DNA of 64,000 bases from Alteromonas abrolhosensis. GTDB taxonomy: Bacteria > Pseudomonadota > Gammaproteobacteria > Enterobacterales > Alteromonadaceae. The stretch lies in contig NZ_MEJH01000005.1 of NCBI RefSeq assembly GCF_001953635.1, positions 248,001-312,000 on the forward strand, in the 5' to 3' direction. Position 1 is the stretch's first letter; each line of letters opens with the position of its first letter. The notes beneath the pieces were generated by a model. That model did no database searches. It was not told where the DNA came from and was given only the letters and a program-made list of their open reading frames with translations. This document shows positions 55,572-64,000 of the stretch, piece after piece. Made by a program: the position numbers and the translations under genes.

Positions 55572-57212
55572 TCAAAAACCAATATATTTAGAAAGTTCAT
55601 CTCTTAAGTTGGTGTATTTTTCTTTATAGGGTGCTTTGAGCGACATATCGTCAATCAATTTAAACAACCGCTTACATTCATTAATTAGCTTCATTTCTGC
55701 TTTATCTTCTTTAATTGCAATTTGAAGCAAGCACTGAAGCAAGTTTAGCGCTACGCCAGTGTTGACAGGTGCAAAGCCTTGAGCAAGTGAAAATGAGGCT
55801 TTCGCCCGTTCATAGTCTTGCTGCTGATAGTGTTGAATACCTTCACGGTTAAACTGCTGATAGCTTGCTAGGTTTTTCTGTGCGTTGAGGGCTTGTGCAT
55901 CTAACATGTTTAAACTGTTTTGATCGAGTTCGTCTTGTCGAGACACTAAAAGCGCCTTTAATTGCAATGCGTCATCGAATTCACCTAATTTGTACATCAC
56001 ATTTATACTATCAGGTATAAAGGCGGTAGGGACTTCGGTGTACTTGTCGTCTAAAAGCGACTGGGAGGTTGTTAAATGTCGTTTAGCGTCGATTAGCTTT
56101 CCATCAATTGCGCTTATTCGCGCATTTACAATAGTCCCAAAGATGTCTACGTCAAAATCGCGATCCATTTTTTGAAGATGTTCGTCGAATTTGCCACGTT
56201 GCAAAGTAAGCAATGCTTCTTGCTGATACTTATTACGTTGGCGCTTGTCATCTGCGAACTCAGCCACATCTAAAAGGCTACGGATAATACCGCACCAGTG
56301 TAAACTGGTTTTATGAACAGTACGCTTTGATAAGTCCCAAATTGCTTGGCTAGAACTGGCTGCAAGTACGAGATCTTCGTTTTTTCTGCCAATCTCACAC
56401 GCCTTATAGTGCCGCGGTAAAGAGTAGGGAGAAAGCTTGATTGCCTCTTTTATCGACTCTAGCGCTTTATCGCCCGTTGCTAACGCATGATAGGCTTGGG
56501 CTAGAATATCATGGGCGTCAGCATTGAATCGGTTGCGTTTTAACGTTCTCTTTGCCGTAGCTATGGCTTTTTCATATTCTTTTAGTTGCAGGTACGTTTT
56601 TCCAATGGCTATTTGCGCCCAAAGCACAGGTTTGCCGTCTATATAGTCGCGTAATACATCTAAAGCTTTGTCTGGCTGACCAATACGCCAGTACAACTCT
56701 ACTAACAGTTGTTCACAATGGCCTTTGTAATGAGATGGCGCGTCTAACAAAGCTTCAATATGATCGATTGCGCTGTTGCATTCGCCCTGTTCAGTTAAAC
56801 TAAACGCTTGCTGCAGAAACTGTCGTTTTTGCCACGCGCGAACAATACGAGATTTCAGCTGTACCTGTGAAAACGGCTTAATAAGGAAATCATCGGGACG
56901 ACGCTCAATACTCCCCAAGACTACAGGCCGAGCACTATCAGCACTTATAAGTATAAATACCGACGTAGGGTTAATAAGCCTGCGAGTACGCAATTCCTCA
57001 ATGAGTTCATAGCCGTTTTTATTGTCAGCCCCCAGATGTAGATCACAGATAACAATATCAAATTTGTGCTTTTTACACAGTGATACTGCTTGTTCAGCAG
57101 AGGACTTGGTCACAACATCGGTAGCGCCCATCGAATGCATCAGGCCCTTTAAAAGAAGAAGGAAAGGGCGTTGGTCTTCAACAATCAGTACTTGTTTGTT
57201 GCTAAATTGCAT
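55572..57212 (-). CDS. REC-TPR response regulator, second paralogue
   Basis: The N-terminal receiver has VEDQ, phospho-acceptor Asp57 in ICDLHLG, and LIKPF. The rest, about 420 residues, is TPR-like helical repeats (for example residues 205-265 with CANxAxxL-like spacing). The end, with GVALNLLQCLLQ, aligns with AFGLNLLQCMIE of the paralogue at 31869. No DNA-binding domain is visible. It is divergent from the small unknown gene at 57334. Role unknown. Confidence 0.8.
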   Translation of the reverse strand: MQFSNKQVLIVEDQRPFLLLLKGLMHSMGATDVVTKSSAEQAVSLCKKHKFDIVICDLHLGADNKNGYELIEELRTRRLINPTSVFILISADSARPVVLGSIERRPDDFLIKPFSQVQLKSRIVRAWQKRQFLQQAFSLTEQGECNSAIDHIEALLDAPSHYKGHCEQLLVELYWRIGQPDKALDVLRDYIDGKPVLWAQIAIGKTYLQLKEYEKAIATAKRTLKRNRFNADAHDILAQAYHALATGDKALESIKEAIKLSPYSLPRHYKACEIGRKNEDLVLAASSSQAIWDLSKRTVHKTSLHWCGIIRSLLDVAEFADDKRQRNKYQQEALLTLQRGKFDEHLQKMDRDFDVDIFGTIVNARISAIDGKLIDAKRHLTTSQSLLDDKYTEVPTAFIPDSINVMYKLGEFDDALQLKALLVSRQDELDQNSLNMLDAQALNAQKNLASYQQFNREGIQHYQQQDYERAKASFSLAQGFAPVNTGVALNLLQCLLQIAIKEDKAEMKLINECKRLFKLIDDMSLKAPYKEKYTNLRDELSKYIGF

Positions 57213-57333
57213 TTCGAATCCATGAATAAGCGCGATAATACTAAATAAGAGTATATCTAACTTTATAAAATAAGCTTAAGAAAAACATTATCTTGCCGAA
57301 AACATAAGTATACAAATGTAGAAATAATGATGA

Positions 57334-57888
57334 ATGTCACCTGATAGCGTTAATGCGAACGAACAAACTCCAATAGACCCCAGTATTTACTGGGAGAGAA
57401 GTGGTGTGCTTGCTCGTGCCTCAGCTCAAGGGGCGTTATTCTCTTTGTATCTTGCTATGCAGCAACATAGCGTTGCAGAGCCCTTTGAAATTGAGGCAGC
57501 AAGTTCCGAGTTAGACAAAAAAGACAGTGTTGAAAATCAACTGGCAGCGCTTAACCATTATCGGCGGCCAGCTTTAGCTGCGAATGAAAGTGAGTGGGAG
57601 GCTATGCATGTATTTTCCACACTTGTTTCCCAAGATTATACGTCGGCTAGGCTATATTTGAGTATGAAACCTGCGCCATTGGCTCAAACTGATGATGCTA
57701 AACGTTTGCCAGACGATATCGTTGAGAACTGTAGTTTGGCAACACAAAAGCGATTGAAAAAGCAATACGCCAACACTGTGAAGGAAGACAATACGCTGCT
57801 ATACGATATCCTTTCTTCACAAGATAAAGAGAGCCACCTACAACAAGGGAACCCGCCAAACTTTCCATCATTTGAGAATATTGCTTAG
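57334..57888 (+). CDS. Hypothetical protein divergent from REC-TPR gene
   Basis: A 184-aa acidic soluble protein that I do not recognise. It has no signal peptide or membrane segment. The middle has a YRRPALAANESEWEAMHVF stretch and a C-terminal basic LATQKRLKKQYAN. The start has no clear ribosome site. The shared upstream region with the REC-TPR gene suggests a functional link, which is inference only. Confidence 0.55.
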   Translation: MSPDSVNANEQTPIDPSIYWERSGVLARASAQGALFSLYLAMQQHSVAEPFEIEAASSELDKKDSVENQLAALNHYRRPALAANESEWEAMHVFSTLVSQDYTSARLYLSMKPAPLAQTDDAKRLPDDIVENCSLATQKRLKKQYANTVKEDNTLLYDILSSQDKESHLQQGNPPNFPSFENIA

Positions 57889-58037
57889 TAGTTCTTCAAA
57901 TTCTTGGATGCATGCCAAACCCGCTCAGGCTTTAGAATACTAAACCACATCCGCCCTAGTTTTTATCATTCCTTTTTGTTATATTGCGCGCCGCATTTTT
58001 GCACTGGTCTTACGCTCCAATCAGCAAAGGTTAAAAT

Positions 58038-59033
58038 ATGTCTAAATATATTGTATGCGCAATGTATAAGTTTGTTGCGCTTGAAAACTTCAAAGAAATC
58101 CGCCAACCGCTTCTAGAAACAATGGAAGCCAATGGCATCAAAGGTACACTTCTTCTTGCCCACGAAGGCATCAACGGTACAGTTTCTGGTACCCGTGAAG
58201 GTATCGACGCATTGCTCGCTTATCTGAATAGCGACGAACGCATCAATCCTATTTCTTACAAAGAGTCACTTCACGATGAACAGCCGTTCTACCGCACCAA
58301 GGTAAAACTTAAGAAAGAAATCGTGACCATGGGCGTTGAGGGTATCGACCCGCGCAAAACCGTTGGCACTTACGTTAAGCCTAAAGACTGGAACGCACTT
58401 ATAAGCGACCCAGATGTTACGGTAATTGACACACGAAACGGTTATGAAATTGAAATCGGTACGTTCAAAAACGCTATAGACCCTAAAACCGAAACGTTTC
58501 GCGAATTTCCTGAATACGTAGCAAAAGAACTCGACCCATCAAAAAACAAAAAAGTGGCTATGTTCTGCACAGGTGGAATTCGCTGTGAAAAGTCGACGGC
58601 TTATTTAAAAGAGCAGGGGTTTGAAGAGGTTTATCATTTAGAAGGTGGCATTCTACAGTATCTTGAAGATGTACCGAAAGAAGAGTCATTGTGGGAAGGC
58701 GATTGCTTTGTATTTGATAATCGCGTTGCAGTTAACCATGACTTAGAGAAAAGCCACTACGAGCAGTGCTACGCGTGCAGACTTCCTATTACTGAAGAAG
58801 ACAAACAAAGCGATAAGTATGAGCCAGGTGTAAGCTGCCCACATTGCTTTGGTACTCATACCGACGACCAAATTGCTCGCTTTAGAGAACGTGAAAAACA
58901 GGTTCAGCTGGCGAAAGAGCGTCAACAGGAGCATGTAGGTACTGAAGCGCGTCTAACCATGGAACAAAAGCGTCAGGAGAAAGCAGAAGCTCAACGTTTA
59001 CGCGCACTTAAAGCAAAAGAAAATCAAGCGTAG
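58038..59033 (+). CDS. trhO: tRNA uridine(34) hydroxylase TrhO (rhodanese)
   Basis: Oxygen-dependent hydroxylation of wobble uridine. An N-terminal UPF0176 domain with FVALENF and [13 protein letters not shown] is followed by a rhodanese domain with Cys177 in [13 protein letters not shown]-terminal CYACR and CPHC pairs look like a metal-binding element. A long charged tail (270-331) ends the protein. The length of 331 aa is close to E. coli YceA. It is followed by the EF-hand gene. Confidence 0.92.
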   Translation: MSKYIVCAMYKFVALENFKEIRQPLLETMEANGIKGTLLLAHEGINGTVSGTREGIDALLAYLNSDERINPISYKESLHDEQPFYRTKVKLKKEIVTMGVEGIDPRKTVGTYVKPKDWNALISDPDVTVIDTRNGYEIEIGTFKNAIDPKTETFREFPEYVAKELDPSKNKKVAMFCTGGIRCEKSTAYLKEQGFEEVYHLEGGILQYLEDVPKEESLWEGDCFVFDNRVAVNHDLEKSHYEQCYACRLPITEEDKQSDKYEPGVSCPHCFGTHTDDQIARFREREKQVQLAKERQQEHVGTEARLTMEQKRQEKAEAQRLRALKAKENQA

Positions 59034-59091
59034 ACAGCTAGAAAGAAGGGCGTTACACTCGTGCTTATTGCAGTTGAAATAAGGAATGCGA

Positions 59092-59334
59092 GTGAGCACT
59101 CAACTTTCAGAATCTAAAATTGAAGAAATTAGAAAGGACTTCAGCTTTTTCGATCGTGATGGCAATGGCCAAATCGATTTGCCGGAGTTCATCGAGCTTC
59201 TAACCGTTATTTCACCAAAAACGAAAGCTAGCCACGTACAAGAAGGCTTTAAGCTTATCGACAGTAACGACGATGGTTACATCGACTTTGAAGAGTTTTT
59301 GGAATGGTGGCAAGAAGGGTGGTGGGAGTACTAA
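59092..59334 (+). CDS. Two-EF-hand calcium-binding protein
   Basis: An 80-aa calmodulin-like protein. EF loop 1 is residues 21-32 with Asp21, Asp23, Asn25, Asp29 and Glu32; loop 2 is 57-68 with Asp57, Asn59, Asp61, Asp65 and Glu68, so both should bind calcium. GTG 59092 is used, 6 bases after AAGGA; ATG 59086 is closer and less well spaced. It lies 58 bases after trhO. The partner is unknown. Confidence 0.85.
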   Translation: MSTQLSESKIEEIRKDFSFFDRDGNGQIDLPEFIELLTVISPKTKASHVQEGFKLIDSNDDGYIDFEEFLEWWQEGWWEY

Positions 59335-59727
59335 GTTTAAACTTAGTGACACTTATCGTCGACTAAGGCTTTTCGGTACCCTTCGATAGGCGTGAAGGCC
59401 TAGGCCCCGCAGAAGAACCAAGCGAAACGAGTGCTTTTAAGCACTCGTTTTTTTATGTCTTGAGTTTGATGACTCGTGTTTAAGGCGAGATTGATCGCCT
59501 TTAAGATAGCCTTGAACGTCGGTATTGTAAGTAAAGTGGCCAAGCACAAATATCGATTCGTCTTATCTTTCACTCACCAGTTTTGCGAACGTATGTGTAT
59601 ACGTGGGCTGAGTAAAGTTGTACAGCGCCAGTAGTGATTTATTTATAAGCGAACCGAGGTTCGCCTATAACAGGCACAACTCAAAAATACCTGTCTCAAT
59701 GAACTTATAGCGTAATATTATCTGGCT
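59335..59727. other. Intergenic region after the EF-hand gene
   Basis: 393 bases with a strong terminator at 59426-59454 and a short hairpin (GCGAACC/GGTTCGC) near 59649-59664. No coding sequence was found. Confidence 0.6.
59426..59454 (+). terminator. Terminator after the EF-hand gene
   Basis: AACGAGTGC and GCACTCGTT form a perfect stem around TTTTAA and run into seven T residues. Confidence 0.85.
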
Positions 59728-60267
59728 TTACATCCAACTTTTTAACGATATTTCACCATCTCCAATGTACTCAAATTGAATGTCAACGATTCCTCCAGAG
59801 TTATTCATTCCTAACAGGCCTTCGCATAAATCCAAATTCTCACAACTGAATTCTTTCCCAATAAAAAAGTAGACACTGTCTTCTTTCGTAATCGTTCTGT
59901 CCAATAATTCGACATTGGTTATCTCATATATCGTACCTACTTCATCTTCTGACTTGTTATCTACTGATTTGAGAGTGAATGATTTATTAGAACCATCGGC
60001 TGAAGGAGGAGTTATGTCTTTGACAATGACAGTAATATCATAGGTGTAGCCCCATAAATGCTCAAAACCAATGATTTCGTTTGCGATCATATTAGTCTGA
60101 TCAGATGCACCTGTTTTCGTTACTAGGCAAAGTGTCTGTTCCAAAGTGAAACAAGGTGATTGGAACGGTAAAACAGTAATAGATCTTTGTTCGTCGTTGC
60201 TATCTGAATTACCGTTACAAGCTGCGGTAAGAAGTATAACTATCATAATAAAAAAATTTCTTTTCAT
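59728..60267 (-). CDS. Hypothetical lipoprotein
   Basis: A 179-aa protein that I do not recognise. The lipoprotein signal MKRNFFIMIVILLTAAC places the lipid on Cys17, so I start it at ATG 60267 rather than at a codon 38 residues upstream. The mature part is acidic, with two Cys-containing strands (CFTLEQTLCL and CENLDLCEG) that could form disulfides. No domain can be named. It follows the HExxH gene on the same strand. Confidence 0.6.
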   Translation of the reverse strand: MKRNFFIMIVILLTAACNGNSDSNDEQRSITVLPFQSPCFTLEQTLCLVTKTGASDQTNMIANEIIGFEHLWGYTYDITVIVKDITPPSADGSNKSFTLKSVDNKSEDEVGTIYEITNVELLDRTITKEDSVYFFIGKEFSCENLDLCEGLLGMNNSGGIVDIQFEYIGDGEISLKSWM

Positions 60268-60423
60268 AATTTGATCTTTCCCCCAAATCCGGGCGTCTGT
60301 ACTCGCAGTTTTGCTTTTCAAGTAAAAGGTCAGAACATCCGTTTCTTGTCTAAAACGGACCGCTAACACTACTCTAAACAATAAGTACCGGCGCTCTAAA
60401 AAACAAACTACAGTGAATATGGA

Positions 60424-60972
60424 TTACCAATCAGCGCTGTATACTGTATTGGCTTTAGACGCTTCTACTTCTAGCGGTGCTTTATCGTAACCGTATTCAG
60501 CCATGTCAAAAAAGTGTTGGGTGACAACTTCATCTAAACTGGCTCGTTCAATTTGTAACACATGCACTAATTCGTGGGCTAGCTTGGGTCTATTAAGCTC
60601 GAAATCTTTACGAGCATAAATCGAATAGCCGAAAACTTGTGCGTTATTTATTATTCCTTCTCCAACAAGTCCAACGGCTTCGCCAAACACTTTAAGAGCG
60701 AAGTTTTCGTAGGGATATGGCACTTCATCTACATAAATAAGTCTTACTTTCTTAGGCTGTTTTAAGCCTATTTCCGCTGCTAGCGCCAATTCTTCTTCAT
60801 TCAACGGTTGACCTATTTCTAAGCCTTTCATATCTGTTTCATGTGCCCACTCTATGTACTGGGGCAACAATACGCGTGCTATTATTTTTTCATAGGAGAG
60901 TGCCACAACGACTATTACTATAAACAAGGCTAACGATACGAACTTTATAAATTTCATGTGGCTAAAATCCAT
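60424..60972 (-). CDS. Membrane-anchored protein with HExxH motif
   Basis: A 182-aa protein with one N-terminal membrane segment (residues 8-27). LAHELVHVLQ has His133, Glu134, His137 and Gln140, the zinc-site pattern seen in DUF4157-like proteins, and Glu168 or Glu170 later is a possible third ligand. This points to a small envelope metalloprotease-like protein. ATG 60957 is another possible start. It is unknown what it cuts, and catalytic activity is not proven. Confidence 0.6.
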   Translation of the reverse strand: MDFSHMKFIKFVSLALFIVIVVVALSYEKIIARVLLPQYIEWAHETDMKGLEIGQPLNEEELALAAEIGLKQPKKVRLIYVDEVPYPYENFALKVFGEAVGLVGEGIINNAQVFGYSIYARKDFELNRPKLAHELVHVLQIERASLDEVVTQHFFDMAEYGYDKAPLEVEASKANTVYSADW

Positions 60973-61201
60973 TTTAAAGGGGGGAGTGTGTGCCGCTTAC
61001 ACGCTTTGTTACAAACAGTTGAAGCGAGTAGTCAGCACAATCGACTTTTTGCTATATTCGTAGTAAAGCATAGGATGGCGAGGTGTACTATCAAAGTGCT
61101 GTAAGAAAATGTGATTAAAAACAAAGCGAAAGGCTACACACCGCTATTCAACATTGAATTGTGACTAGCGGCGGTGATAGTTCTAACTACAATTTAGACG
61201 T

Positions 61202-62527
61202 CTATTCGTCGTCGTCAGGCAGAGTGTTTCTTGGCTTGCGCTTTACAGGAACCATACCGATATCTTCTCCAGACATGGTATCGACACGCTTTTTAGTGCC
61301 AGGTTTTGCTGGCTTCGCTACGCGCTTTTTACCATTTTTCGCATTTGATTGTTTCGATACTTTTTTCTTCGGCGTAAAACCTTTAAAAGACGCCGAGAAT
61401 TCGTCATGCGGTGAACACTCTAATGCATATTGAAGGTGATTCTTAAGCCCTTCGAAACTGTTCCAGTCACGAGGGCCAATTAGCGAGAATGCTTCGCCTT
61501 TTTGCCCAGCACGGCCTGTACGGCCGATACGGTGAATGTATTCATCCGCGTTCTTAGGAAGGTCAAAGTTAGCTACCAAACCTACTTTTGATAGATCTAA
61601 TCCGCGAGAGGCGAGGTCGGTAGTAACCAGAATACTGTGCTGTCCACGAGCAAACGCACTCATGACTGCTGCGCGTTGGCTTTGTAGCATATCACCACGA
61701 AGAGCAATAGCTTCTAAGTTCTTTTCGTTAAGCAGGGCTGCAATTCTATCGGTATCTTCACGGGTAGCAGTAAATACGATAGCTTGGTTGTAGGTACGAT
61801 TGGCTAGCTCAAATTGTAAAATTTGATCTTTGTTATCAACATTGTCTGCAAAGAAGCACTTCTGTTCGATATCGCCATGCTCTGCAGTTGAGTCTCCTAC
61901 AGCTACGCGAACAGCGCCTTTGGTTAACTGCGTTGTCATATGCTTTAGCTCAATATTATCGAGCGTGGCAGAAAACAACATAGTTTGACGCTTTCTGTGA
62001 TCAGCATAGTCGTTAATCATTTTAAGCTGAGCAGAGAAGCCTAAGTCTAACATACGGTCAGCTTCATCAAAAATAAGCAGCTCTAAGCCATTTAAATACA
62101 CACTTTTATCTAATAGATGGTCGGCTACACGACCAGCGGTACCAACGATAATGTGAGGGTTACGGCGAAGGGCTTTAACCTGGTCATTATAGTTTTCACC
62201 ACCCACAATAAGCGAGCAAGTAAGGTTTAAACCCGTACACATTGATTTTGCTTCAATGAAAACTTGTTTGGCTAGCTCGCGAGTTGGCGCAAGAATGAGT
62301 GCGCGAGGGTCTTGACGACTAAGGGCTTTTTGCGACATTAGCCTGTTTATAGCTGGCACTAAAAAGGCGAAGGTTTTACCTGACCCCGTTTTTGATGACG
62401 CAATAATATCTTTGCCCTGAATAGCAGGCAGCATAGTGCGTTCTTGAATTTCGGTTAGCGTCGAAATGTTTTTCGTTTCGAGCTTTGAAATAATTTTGTG
62501 GTGAACAGGTAAATCAGTAACTAGCAA
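61202..62527 (-). CDS. DEAD-box RNA helicase
   Basis: ATP-dependent RNA helicase. Motifs are: TEIQERT (Q motif), ASSKTGSGKT (motif I) near residue 43, APTRELA, FDEADRMLD (motif II), SATL (motif III), and HRIGRTGRAGQ (motif VI). The usual TPGR reads TAGR. A basic C-terminal tail (370-441) is Lys-rich. The start is TTG; the homology supports it. It resembles the RhlE/SrmB type, likely in ribosome assembly or RNA decay, but the exact orthologue is unsure. Confidence 0.9.
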   Translation of the reverse strand: MLVTDLPVHHKIISKLETKNISTLTEIQERTMLPAIQGKDIIASSKTGSGKTFAFLVPAINRLMSQKALSRQDPRALILAPTRELAKQVFIEAKSMCTGLNLTCSLIVGGENYNDQVKALRRNPHIIVGTAGRVADHLLDKSVYLNGLELLIFDEADRMLDLGFSAQLKMINDYADHRKRQTMLFSATLDNIELKHMTTQLTKGAVRVAVGDSTAEHGDIEQKCFFADNVDNKDQILQFELANRTYNQAIVFTATREDTDRIAALLNEKNLEAIALRGDMLQSQRAAVMSAFARGQHSILVTTDLASRGLDLSKVGLVANFDLPKNADEYIHRIGRTGRAGQKGEAFSLIGPRDWNSFEGLKNHLQYALECSPHDEFSASFKGFTPKKKVSKQSNAKNGKKRVAKPAKPGTKKRVDTMSGEDIGMVPVKRKPRNTLPDDDE

Positions 62528-62772
62528 GAAGGTATAGCCTTTTTAAAATGACATTCGGGCGCATTATCCCTTAATGCACGGTGCATTTAAAGGTTTATTG
62601 GAAAGGCTTGTAAGTTTGATTACTGAAGGCGGGCACTTGTAACAATAGTTATTAAAAGAAGAATATAAAGTTGAATCAAAAATGTGAGTTAACTCAATGG
62701 TGCGCGCTTACTACAAAAGCATAAATGCTAAGTGATAAGCGCGACCTTTCGATGCACAATTAAACGCAGAAT

Positions 62773-63426
62773 TTAAAACTGCATTTCAGGTACATTTTCA
62801 GGAACAACAAGCTTTCCGCCCGTTTTCTCTTTAATTTCGTCAACGCTGACGCCCGGGGCGCGTTCTTGAAGTACAAATGCGCCGTCTTCAACACTCAGCA
62901 CTGCTAAGTCGGTAATAATGCGCGTAATACAGTTCACACCGGTTAACGGTAAGGTACATTCGCTAAGTAGTTTTGGGTTACCGTGTTTGTCGGTATGGGT
63001 CATGGTAACAATTATGTTCTTCGCGCCAGCAACTAAGTCCATAGCACCGCCCATGCCTTTAACTAGTTTGCCTGGTATCATCCAAGACGCAATATTGCCC
63101 GATACATCAACCTCAAATGCGCCAAGTACAGTAAAATCAACGTGGCCACCGCGGATCATAGCGAAGCTCTCAGCGCTACTAAAAATAGACGCGCCCGTGA
63201 TAGCCGTTACCGTTTCTTTACCAGCGTTTATCATATCAGCGTCAATTTCACTTTCAGTCGGGTAGCGTCCCATCCCCAAAAGACCGTTTTCTGATTGCAG
63301 CATCACGCTGATGTCATCTGGTACATAGTTAGCTGCAAGGGTAGGGATACCGATGCCTAAATTAACGTAATCGCCATCTTTAAATTCCTGAGCGACGCGC
63401 ATTGCGATTTGTTCTCTACTAAGCAT
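62773..63426 (-). CDS. 3-oxoacid CoA-transferase subunit B
   Basis: Beta subunit of a succinyl-CoA:acetoacetate-type CoA transferase. The catalytic Glu lies in [10 protein letters not shown] near residue 46, and [15 protein letters not shown] near 113 is a signature. The length of 217 aa is normal. Its ATG overlaps the stop codon of subunit A by one base, so the two are co-translated. Ketone-body or branched-chain amino acid use is inferred. Confidence 0.92.
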   Translation of the reverse strand: MLSREQIAMRVAQEFKDGDYVNLGIGIPTLAANYVPDDISVMLQSENGLLGMGRYPTESEIDADMINAGKETVTAITGASIFSSAESFAMIRGGHVDFTVLGAFEVDVSGNIASWMIPGKLVKGMGGAMDLVAGAKNIIVTMTHTDKHGNPKLLSECTLPLTGVNCITRIITDLAVLSVEDGAFVLQERAPGVSVDEIKEKTGGKLVVPENVPEMQF

Positions 63427-64000
63427 TACACTGACTCCTTGCTAACCACACGACGTTCAATACGTTTTTCAAATGAACCTTGAATGACACGGTTCACATA
63501 AATGCCCGGGGTATGGATCTCGCTAGGGTTCAATTCACCAGGCTCTACAATTTCTTCCGCTTCTACCACAGTGATTTTACCTGCAGTAGCCGCCATAGGA
63601 TTAAAGTTTTGTGCTGTATGGCGATAAATACAGTTTCCGTAAGTATCTGCTTTCCATGCTTTTACAATGGCAAAATCGCCAGTAATAGCATGTTCTAGAA
63701 TATAAGGGCGACCGTTGAATTCTTTGACTTCTTTACCTTCACCAACTGGCGTGCCATAACCTGTGGCAGTGTAGAAGGCAGGAATGCCAGCACCACCCGC
63801 GCGCATTTTTTCAGCTAGCGTTCCTTGAGGTGTAAGCTCAACTTCCAGCTCACCGTTAAGCAGTTGTTTTTCAAACAGGGCATTTTCACCTACATAAGAA
63901 GACACCATTTTTGCTATTTGTTTGTCCTCTAGTAAAAGACCCAAACCAAATCCGTCTACACCACAGTTATTAGAAACTACAGTAAGGCCTGAGACCCCCA
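63426..64000 (-). CDS. 3-oxoacid CoA-transferase subunit A, cut by the window edge
   Basis: Alpha subunit of the CoA transferase. The reading frame runs off the right edge: upstream codons give [15 protein letters not shown], continuing the protein, so the N-terminal third is missing. The rest holds [39 protein letters not shown] and [20 protein letters not shown], all typical. Full-length family members are about 230 aa. Genes further right may show the pathway. Confidence 0.9.
   Translation of the reverse strand, partial: GVSGLTVVSNNCGVDGFGLGLLLEDKQIAKMVSSYVGENALFEKQLLNGELEVELTPQGTLAEKMRAGGAGIPAFYTATGYGTPVGEGKEVKEFNGRPYILEHAITGDFAIVKAWKADTYGNCIYRHTAQNFNPMAATAGKITVVEAEEIVEPGELNPSEIHTPGIYVNRVIQGSFEKRIERRVVSKESV

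Noticed and set aside
1..64000. CRISPR arrays, tRNA, rRNA, insertion sequences or prophage genes
   Set aside because: No repeat-spacer array, tRNA-like or rRNA sequence, transposase, integrase or phage structural gene was seen; very short RNAs could be missed by eye.

Overview
The window looks like chromosomal DNA of a marine gammaproteobacterium of the Alteromonas group. This is inference from protein resemblance: gammaproteobacterial housekeeping genes (glnS, yejK/yejL/yejM, rlmA, cmoM, trhO, sohB, pfkA), surface polymer-degrading lipoproteins and moderate GC. No rRNA, tRNA, CRISPR array, insertion sequence or prophage was recognised. Gene density is high, and many genes end at clear Rho-independent terminators.

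Layout. (1) 0.1-16.2 kb is a starch/maltodextrin locus: a lipoprotein pullulanase with three C-terminal repeats, three further GH13 enzymes, an SLC45-type sugar transporter and a LacI-family regulator. Two promoters carry the same 14-bp near-palindrome, a good candidate operator. A patatin-like protein, a SpoU-family methyltransferase and an exosortase-type acyltransferase are interleaved. (2) 16.5-30.7 kb holds glnS, a YciK-type dehydrogenase, two large lipoprotein hydrolases (VolA-type lipase, penicillin/AHL acylase family), sohB, a TetR regulator, a lysine-rich protein, a NIF3 protein, cmoM, ldhA and a glutathione peroxidase. (3) 30.8-37.1 kb holds a hydroxyisobutyrate-dehydrogenase-like gene, a REC-TPR protein, an acyl-CoA dehydrogenase plus 3-hydroxyisobutyryl-CoA hydrolase pair (valine catabolism) and rlmA.

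(4) 37.1-50.5 kb holds a thioredoxin-fold protein, the yejM-yejL/yejK block, a two-domain pterin-synthase-like protein, an M23 and an M61 peptidase, PilZ and DUF962 proteins, a LytS/LytTR two-component pair, pfkA and a DUF6279-type lipoprotein. (5) 50.6-55.3 kb is a LysR regulator divergent from a short-chain dehydrogenase, two quinone-reductase-type dehydrogenases and a hotdog thioesterase. (6) 55.6-64 kb holds a second REC-TPR paralogue, a small unknown protein, trhO, an EF-hand protein, two small envelope proteins (one with HExxH), a DEAD-box helicase and a CoA-transferase cut by the right edge.

The first block makes a coherent pathway: lipoprotein amylases and pullulanase cut glucan at the cell surface, the cyclomaltodextrinase-like enzyme cuts oligosaccharides, and the transporter imports sugar under LacI-type control. 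The outer-membrane receptor expected for such a locus is not here and may lie left of the window. The most unusual proteins are the pterin-synthase-like protein, whose catalytic motifs are divided between two domains, and the two REC-TPR proteins. I did not find a clearly new multi-gene system.
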